Shown here: piece by piece, positions 61,601 to 64,000 of the stretch
How positions within the stretch are numbered: position 1 is the first letter of the stretch
How the letters are laid out: each line of letters opens with the position of its first letter
Source: Phytoseiulus persimilis
Taxonomy: Eukaryota > Arthropoda > Arachnida > Mesostigmata > Phytoseiidae
DNA length: 64,000 bases
NCBI GenBank assembly: GCA_037576195.1
Contig: CM075102.1
Span: forward strand, 41,660,745 to 41,724,744
Reading direction: 5' to 3'
The notes under the pieces: model-generated
Databases searched by the model: none
What the model was told of the DNA's origin: nothing
The model's input: the letters and a program-made list of their open reading frames with translations, nothing else
Position numbers and translations under genes: made by a program

Positions 61601-64000
61601 AACTGACAGTCAGGGCCCAGAATTTGCTATGCGTTTCCCACTATCGCTGGCTACTATGAGCGTAGCTCTACGGAGGTCAGCGATCGAACAAGCCTCACGG
61701 CGGACGGCCGGGACGTTACGTTGAATCAGCGGGGTTCGCTTCGGGAAGAGGGAGGGTCGTTGTTGTCTGTGGAGTTCCCAGCGCAGCTCCCAAACAGGGA
61801 AGGAGTCTCCCTCGCATCCCGTCCACCTGGCACTTTGTCAGCTGAGTCGTCTGCTCGCCCCTACATAGCAGGGTGACAGACCCGCCGAGAACTCGTGACC
61901 TCTGAGCTGCAGAGTCCCGATGTTCTTCTCACTTCTGGCTCTGCGCCCTGCTCGCATAAGAAAGACGTCCCCGTTTGCTCTTTGGGGGAGGAACACTTCA
62001 GTATAGCGTCTGCTAAGGAAATACGCATCCCGTGCTTCGAAGAAGTTTCGAGCATTGTCGTCCAAGAGGAGATTCACAATCGTATCACTCTGTTTCTTCT
62101 GCTGAGAGCCATCTCGCCTGTGAACATCATTCCCGAGCAGGAGCCTCAGAGAACGATGGCTAATCGCCTGCGGTTGCAGCCTAAACTGGAGACCGCTCTG
62201 GTTTCCAATGTGCTCTTCCGATATGAGTGGTTGGATGCAGCGTGTTTCCCCGAGAAGGCTCTGATCCTTTCACAGTGATGTGGCAGGCGCCCGATGCTCG
62301 AGTGGGAAGCAACAATTATTATCCCGCAATTCACACACCACAAACTTGGAGCCGCGCCAGGGACGGAATTTCCCACTCCCGCTCTTGTTAACCGAAAACC
62401 GACGGATGGTTGGGGAAGACGATTTTTCCTTCCTATTTTCCCTGATTCCGAAGAACTTCTGCTTAGATCGTGAACTTCCGTTTAGCTGGAGTCTGTCTTC
62501 TGCACGTCCATCATACGATTGTCGGAGCCGCCGAGACGTGAAGCGTTCTGGCTTATCTCGAATCGGGTGACGCGATTCACGTTTGCCTCGTCGATGCGAG
62601 CGATTAATGTTCAAGGATTCGCCTCGCTGTCCAATAGCGAGCTCGTACGATTCCCAGATGTTAGTCTACGATACCACGCGATCACCGGAATCGATGTTGA
62701 GCGTTGCGGCTCACTGCTCGAGATTTGGGATTACAGGGGTTTTGGAGAGCGCTTGAGCCCGGGTCGCAACAAACTGAAGTCCTTCGAGGATGTTGTCGAT
62801 CGCAGCTCTCCTTTTATCCTTCCTGACAACATTTTGTGAAAAGACGCACTGTTATCCACCGGGGCGCGACGATTGCCTGAGGAAGGCCGCAAACCTCGAA
62901 CCGACGCCTTCGTCGAGGATTCGAATGAGCCTCTCAGAAAATTTGCCCAATTTTGAGTCATCGCAGTTTGAATCGCAACGAAACGGCGCGGAAGCATCGC
63001 TGATGTCGGCCACGGAGCTTCCGTGTGATCTTTTCGGGAGAGGGGCTGCCGGACGCCACCGGGCTGACCAGGGAACCCCGTTGTCTCCTTGTTCTCATCA
63101 AGCGGTTCGGGGAGGATCCTCACTCAATAGCTATTCTCGCCGCGGCCATCATGATGCTATACGAAGAAAAAGCCGCATTGGAACCCCTGCGCTCTTGCGC
63201 GGCTTCGGAATCAACGGGGTCTAATCAGAACGACTGCAGGCATACGCCTGGACCGCCGTGCGGTCATCTTGCCAGCCGCGCGTACCGAGCTGAAGTTGTG
63301 CTGTGCATCCGAACCAGGCTTCGGAATTTTATTAGGGTTTAGGACTAGTATATCGATGTTCTATGAAAACGACGACCCACAATTCGGTTTCACCGGCATT
63401 CGTGTGTTACCATGAGCAGTGCGACAACGAAACCAAAAACTCAGGATCATTCGAAAACTTGTAGTTTTGTTCTTCTGCATTGAGGTACCTTAAACCTTAA
63501 TTTTTTTCCGGAGCCTGATCCGAACAGTCCCCATCGTGATAATTTCGAGCTAAGATGTTCGGTACCGTAGGTCTTGTTGTGTGAGGGACTTCTGAAGTAT
63601 TAGGACTGCACAAACGCGACATCTTTCCATTTTGGCACTTGTCGCATTGCTCCAGCATGGGGTCTATCTCTGCTCCGCAATTCGAGAAAAATTTTCGCTA
63701 TCTGTGCTATAACGCTAATCTGTGTGTCGCCGATCCGCTCCTATCGGAGAAACCGGTGATCGATATCGTTAGAATCATTGTCTTTGATTTCGCAAGTCTG
63801 TCCCAATGTGCATGCGATGCGGAGGCCAGACCATATGCTCCATCAGCATCTCCCGAGACTCCGCCAGAGCTGATCGGAGAGCTTGTGTGACGTCGTTGTG
63901 ACAATGGCGGATATCGCACATCGGTTCACTGACGTGCAGAGTCATCTGTTCCGTCCTCGAATTAATTTCCCCTTCGCACAGCCGAATATGCTCCGAGACA
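58634..64000. other. Spacer downstream of the SLC22 transporter
   Basis: No gene is supported. Frames of 100-154 codons occur (for example 58919-59383 and 62790-63224 plus) without motifs or plausible splice partners. Perfect short inverted repeats lie at 60052-60069 (an 18-base palindrome centred on CACGTG), 61051-61078 and 61174-61199. No transposon ends or RNA genes are seen. Confidence 0.5.
61051..61199. repeat. Two neighbouring perfect hairpins
   Basis: TGCCTCGCGC at 61051-61060 pairs with GCGCGAGGCA at 61069-61078 (10-bp stem, 8-base loop). ACTTTATCAAT at 61174-61184 pairs with ATTGATAAAGT at 61189-61199 (11-bp stem, 4-base loop). One stem is GC-rich and the other AT-rich, 95 bases apart. 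No T-run, coding context or known motif explains them. Confidence 0.6.

Noticed and set aside
1-64000. CRISPR arrays, bacterial operons, or retroviral/LTR elements
   Set aside because: No spaced direct repeats, no ribosome-binding-site-led operons, and no reverse-transcriptase, integrase or capsid motifs were visible in any frame.

Overview
This is eukaryotic nuclear DNA, almost certainly from an arthropod. Three protein-coding genes can be assembled exon by exon with phase-consistent GT-AG introns, and all three are animal families: a beta-1,4-galactosyltransferase-family enzyme of the invertebrate GalNAc-transferase type, a theta-type diacylglycerol kinase, and an SLC22 organic cation/anion transporter. 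Base composition is near-balanced by eye, most introns are short (59 to about 720 bases) and spacers are long and gene-poor. A mite or other chelicerate with a GC-rich genome would fit, but that placement is a guess; the animal origin is not.

Layout. Positions 1-14.5 kb hold no gene I can support, only a long inverted-repeat element (about 1985-2585) and a tRNA-like SINE head (about 3300-3385). The beta4-(N-acetyl)galactosaminyltransferase gene runs on the minus strand from 25445 to 15779: six coding exons, a 6.9-kb first intron, 486 residues, with a likely poly(A) signal near 14.59 kb. From 25.4 to 36.8 kb there are transposon remains: a degenerate hAT-like copy (about 29.56-31.39 kb), a hAT end fragment (34.37 kb) and an intact 288-bp hAT MITE with 15-bp terminal inverted repeats and an 8-bp target-site duplication (35228-35515). 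From 36.8 to 45.1 kb the DNA alternates between triplet-rich, UTR-like sequence and plain spacer. It lies directly downstream of the kinase gene and may be its very long 3' UTR.

The DGK-theta gene (minus, 50358 to 45132; ten coding exons, 982 residues) has three C1 domains, two Ras-association-like folds and a complete split catalytic domain. Two consecutive introns in it are multiples of three and free of stops. Upstream are a separate glutamine-rich ORF (50464-51012) and a triplet- and tetranucleotide-repeat tract that looks like a promoter/5' UTR. A second copy of the hAT-like relic lies at about 53.3-54.25 kb. The SLC22 transporter (plus, 56967-58633) has one 59-base intron and a poly(A) hexamer abutting its stop codon. 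The last 5.4 kb holds nothing I recognise.

The three genes do not form a pathway: one works in the Golgi (glycan extension), one in lipid second-messenger signalling at membranes, and one in plasma-membrane solute transport. The most informative observation is that the glycosyltransferase has Leu at the position that, as Tyr289 in bovine beta4Gal-T1, enforces UDP-Gal; this predicts UDP-GalNAc as donor. I found no convincing evidence of a wholly new system.
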